Source: Veillonellaceae bacterium
GTDB lineage: Bacteria; Bacillota; Negativicutes; Veillonellales; Negativicoccaceae
Reading direction: 5' to 3'
NCBI GenBank assembly: GCA_022771805.1
Contig: JALELM010000002.1
Location: 62,001 to 126,000 of the forward strand
DNA: 64,000 nucleotides
Shown: piece after piece, positions 61,774 through 64,000 of the stretch
How the letters are laid out: each line of letters starts with the position of its first letter
Position numbering within the stretch: position 1 is the first letter of the stretch
Notes under the pieces: generated by a model
Told to the model about the DNA's origin: nothing
What the model saw: the letters and a program-made list of their open reading frames with translations, nothing else
Database searches by the model: none
Position numbers and translations under genes: made by a program

Positions 61774-63434
61774 TAATGAACCTCCTGAATAATCGGCAAA
61801 ATCATCGGCCGCCGGCGTGTTTTTTCATAGATGTAGCGCGAAAGAGTATCCCGAACCTGTGTCTTGATGACATTCCATTCTGTGGTGTTATTGTCTTCGC
61901 AATAATCGATGACTGCCTGCACGCGCTTCGTCATTTCACGCACCAGCGTCTCCGAATCCCGCATATAGATGAACCCGCGGGAAACGATATCCGGCCCTGC
62001 CAAGACCGCGCCGGAACCGCGTTCCAGGACCATCGTGACAATGACCATGCCGTCCTGCGACAGCTGCTGTCGATCCCGAATGACGATATTGCCGACGTCG
62101 CCGACACCGAGTCCGTCAACGTATACTTTACCGGCCTGTACCTTGTCCCCCAGTTGCCCTTTGCGACTGGTGAACTCAAAAATCTGGCCGTTGTCGCCGA
62201 TAAGAATGTTATCCTTGGCGACGCCCATGCTTTCCGCCAATTCCGCATGTTTGTACAGCATCCGATACTCACCGTGCATCGGAATAAAGAAACGCGGCCG
62301 CAACAGCGCGAGCATCATCTTCAACTCTTCCTGCGAACCGTGGCCGGAGACATGCACTCCCTGCGTCGAGCCGTGCACCACATGAGCCCCGAGCTTGATC
62401 AACTTATCAATGGTTCGGCCGACACTCGTTTCATTCCCGGGAATCGGCGAGGCCGACAAAATAACCGTATCATTCGGATGAATCCGGATTTGCCGATGTG
62501 AGCCGTCCGCCATGCGCGACAACCCGGCCATCGGTTCCCCCTGGCTGCCCGTCGTCAGAATCAGCAACTGATCCGGACGATACCGGCTGACTTCCTCGGC
62601 ATCGATAAACGTTCCCTCCGGTGCCTTGAGATAGCCCATCTCCCGGGCAATCCCGACCACATTGACCATGGAGCGGCCGAATACCGCCACCTTGCGCTCA
62701 TGTGCCACGGCAGCGTCCACTGCCATCTGCACCCGCGATACGTTGGACGCAAACGTTGCGAGAATAATCCGTCCCCGCACCCCGTTGAACGCACGCATCA
62801 AGGCATCCGCAACAATCGCTTCCGACTGCGTATGACCGGGCCGCTCCGCATTCGTGGAGTCCGCGCAATACGCCAGAACACCGCGATTTCCCAACTCAGT
62901 AATCTTGCGAAAATCCATCAACTTGCCGTCCACCGGCGTGTAGTCGATCTTGAAGTCGCCGCTGTGCACAATCGTGCCGACCGGCGTACGGAAGTAAATC
63001 CCGCAAGAATCCGGAATCGAGTGATTGACATGGAAAAAACCTACCTTGAATACGCCAGCCCGGATCTCATCGCCGGACTTCACGACATTCAATTCATACT
63101 TGCCGATTCGATGCTCACGCAGTTTTCCCTCGATTAAGCCGCAGGTAAGGCGTGTCGCATACACGGGCGCGGTCACCTGCTTCAGCAGGTACGCCAGCGA
63201 GCCGATATGGTCCTCGTGACCGTGCGTAATAACGATCGCCCGAATTTTGTCCCTATTCTCTATAAGGTAAGTAAAATCGGGGATAACAATATCCACCCCG
63301 AGCATTTCCGAATCCGGAAATGCCAAACCCGAATCCAAAACAACAATATCCTCACCGTACCGGAATACGGTCATATTCTTACCGATTTCCCCTAAGCCTC
63401 CCAAGGGAATAATTTGCAATCTTTCATTTGCCAA
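61773..63434 (-). CDS. rnj: Ribonuclease J
   Basis: A 553-residue metallo-beta-lactamase/beta-CASP RNase with 5'-exonuclease and endonuclease activity on mRNA and rRNA precursors. Motifs: the zinc ligands ITHGHEDHIGSL (HxHxDH), VHSGDFKIDYTP, ILATFASNVSRVQMAVDAAV, VILSASPIPGNETSVGRTID and HGSTQGVHVSGHGSQEELKM. A C-terminal domain of about 100 residues follows, and the length is standard. The start codon is TTG at 63434, seven bases after GGAGG; no ATG is suitably placed. First gene of the ten-gene operon. Confidence 0.96.
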   Translation of the reverse strand: MANERLQIIPLGGLGEIGKNMTVFRYGEDIVVLDSGLAFPDSEMLGVDIVIPDFTYLIENRDKIRAIVITHGHEDHIGSLAYLLKQVTAPVYATRLTCGLIEGKLREHRIGKYELNVVKSGDEIRAGVFKVGFFHVNHSIPDSCGIYFRTPVGTIVHSGDFKIDYTPVDGKLMDFRKITELGNRGVLAYCADSTNAERPGHTQSEAIVADALMRAFNGVRGRIILATFASNVSRVQMAVDAAVAHERKVAVFGRSMVNVVGIAREMGYLKAPEGTFIDAEEVSRYRPDQLLILTTGSQGEPMAGLSRMADGSHRQIRIHPNDTVILSASPIPGNETSVGRTIDKLIKLGAHVVHGSTQGVHVSGHGSQEELKMMLALLRPRFFIPMHGEYRMLYKHAELAESMGVAKDNILIGDNGQIFEFTSRKGQLGDKVQAGKVYVDGLGVGDVGNIVIRDRQQLSQDGMVIVTMVLERGSGAVLAGPDIVSRGFIYMRDSETLVREMTKRVQAVIDYCEDNNTTEWNVIKTQVRDTLSRYIYEKTRRRPMILPIIQEVH

Positions 63435-63526
63435 AATAATACCTCCTGTATTGTATTTTCGAACATATTTTTCCCGAACAATTCTGACTTACTGACCTGC
63501 TTAGCCGCTCACAAACCGATACCTAC

Positions 63527-63535
63527 ATTATACCA
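63527..63535 (-). promoter_or_regulatory. Extended -10 promoter of the rnj operon
   Basis: Minus strand TGGTATAAT: an extended -10 element (TGn before TATAAT), about 90 bases upstream of rnj. No clear -35. Confidence 0.5.
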
Positions 63536-63603
63536 CATGCCAGCTCGGTCGCTTAGGGAATACGGACTTCCGAGAAACCGGGGTTTCTGCGCTTTACAGC
63601 CGC

Positions 63604-63628
63604 AAAAAAAGACGGGAGACCCCGTCTT
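63604..63628 (-). terminator. Terminator of the DUF805 gene
   Basis: Minus strand AAGACGGG, GTCT loop, CCCGTCTT with T7; it begins at the stop codon. Confidence 0.88.
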
Positions 63629-64000
63629 CATGCCAATGTTTCCGGCGGTTGCGGACCGTATTTATTGACTCCGCTCTGCGATCCCTGCAGGTAGCAGTAC
63701 AGCAGGTACAAGCCGATAATCGGCACCAGTCCGATCAACAGCCACCAACCCGTGCGTCCCGTGTCATGCAGGCGACGTACCCCTACCGCTAATGACGGCA
63801 GGAGCAACGCTAACGAAATAAGCGCCGGAATCGTTTCTACCGCTGCGGAGCCGTCTCCCGCAAACGGTCCCAAAAGGATCTGCACCAAGGAGTTGAACAA
63901 CCAGCAGGAAATCGTAAATTTCCAAAACTCCGCGCGGGAAGCCCGACCGTTAAAATCCGCATACTTCTCCTGCAGGCAGCGCTTGATTGCCCCTGTCCAC
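63628..64000 (-). CDS. DUF805 membrane protein (5' end outside window)
   Basis: A 123-residue visible part of a small membrane protein. Reading from the right edge in frame gives YADFNGRASRAEFWKFTISC, the DUF805 opening, then helices and VGVRRLHDTGRTGWWLLIGL, the typical RRLHDxGRxGW motif. It ends with a short hydrophilic tail. The start lies right of the window. Function unknown; these proteins are 3-4 helix inner-membrane proteins. Confidence 0.88.
   Translation of the reverse strand, partial: WTGAIKRCLQEKYADFNGRASRAEFWKFTISCWLFNSLVQILLGPFAGDGSAAVETIPALISLALLLPSLAVGVRRLHDTGRTGWWLLIGLVPIIGLYLLYCYLQGSQSGVNKYGPQPPETLA

Overview
The window is a gene-dense bacterial chromosome segment, clearly G+C-rich in its coding regions. 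Gene order is Firmicute-type: dnaX-ybaB-recR-bofA, and rnj-yybS(DUF2232)-gdpP-rplI-lon-dnaB. A long single-chain PurL, a TAXI-type TRAP transporter and CbiZ fit a Negativicutes-like lineage (Veillonella/Megasphaera/Selenomonas relatives). The lineage is inferred from gene content and order only. No rRNA, CRISPR array, intact insertion sequence or prophage was seen.

Layout. 1-1615: 5' part of pyruvate carboxylase (minus strand). 1.8-2.5 kb: a small A+T-richer accessory patch with a double ribbon-helix-helix gene. 2.5-8.5 kb: a badly decayed kdp potassium-uptake locus. Its promoter and kdpF are present, but kdpA is frameshifted, kdpB has a stop codon, a frameshift and a truncation, and a deletion joins kdpB to the middle of kdpD (kdpC is gone). 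kdpE is full length but has lost the conserved receiver lysine. 8.6-13.9 kb: tRNA-Thr, an OFA-type MFS transporter and a divergent TAXI/TRAP operon; both transporter units have leaders ending in terminator hairpins. 13.9-15.5 kb: phosphohexomutase and a TrpR-like regulator. 15.9-19.8 kb: an iron-type ABC importer. 20-23.6 kb: dnaX-ybaB-recR-bofA and the SRP RNA. 23.6-30.9 kb: an operon of an unknown membrane-anchored protein, CCA-adding enzyme, PASTA penicillin-binding protein, Fhs and FolD.

31-35 kb: single genes for cbiZ, dps, a flavodoxin and an APC permease. 35.0-35.6 kb: seven tRNAs in one minus-strand operon (Asn, Glu, Val, Asp, Phe, Leu-GAG, Leu-CAG). 35.7-40.1 kb: purL and two small membrane-protein genes. 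40.3-49.7 kb: addB-addA followed by an SsuBC-like ABC pair and a small unknown gene. 49.7-52 kb: a polar amino-acid ABC importer, divergent from a secreted unknown. 53-63.4 kb: a ten-gene, translationally coupled housekeeping operon (rnj to a metallophosphoesterase). The right edge cuts a DUF805 gene.

The most noteworthy signals are the multi-lesion kdp decay, an orphan riboswitch-like leader upstream of the TAXI/TRAP operon, a leader terminator in front of the divergent MFS gene, matched TTTACT promoters between two divergent genes at 52.2 kb, a variant FolD active site, and a possible frameshift heptamer in dnaX.
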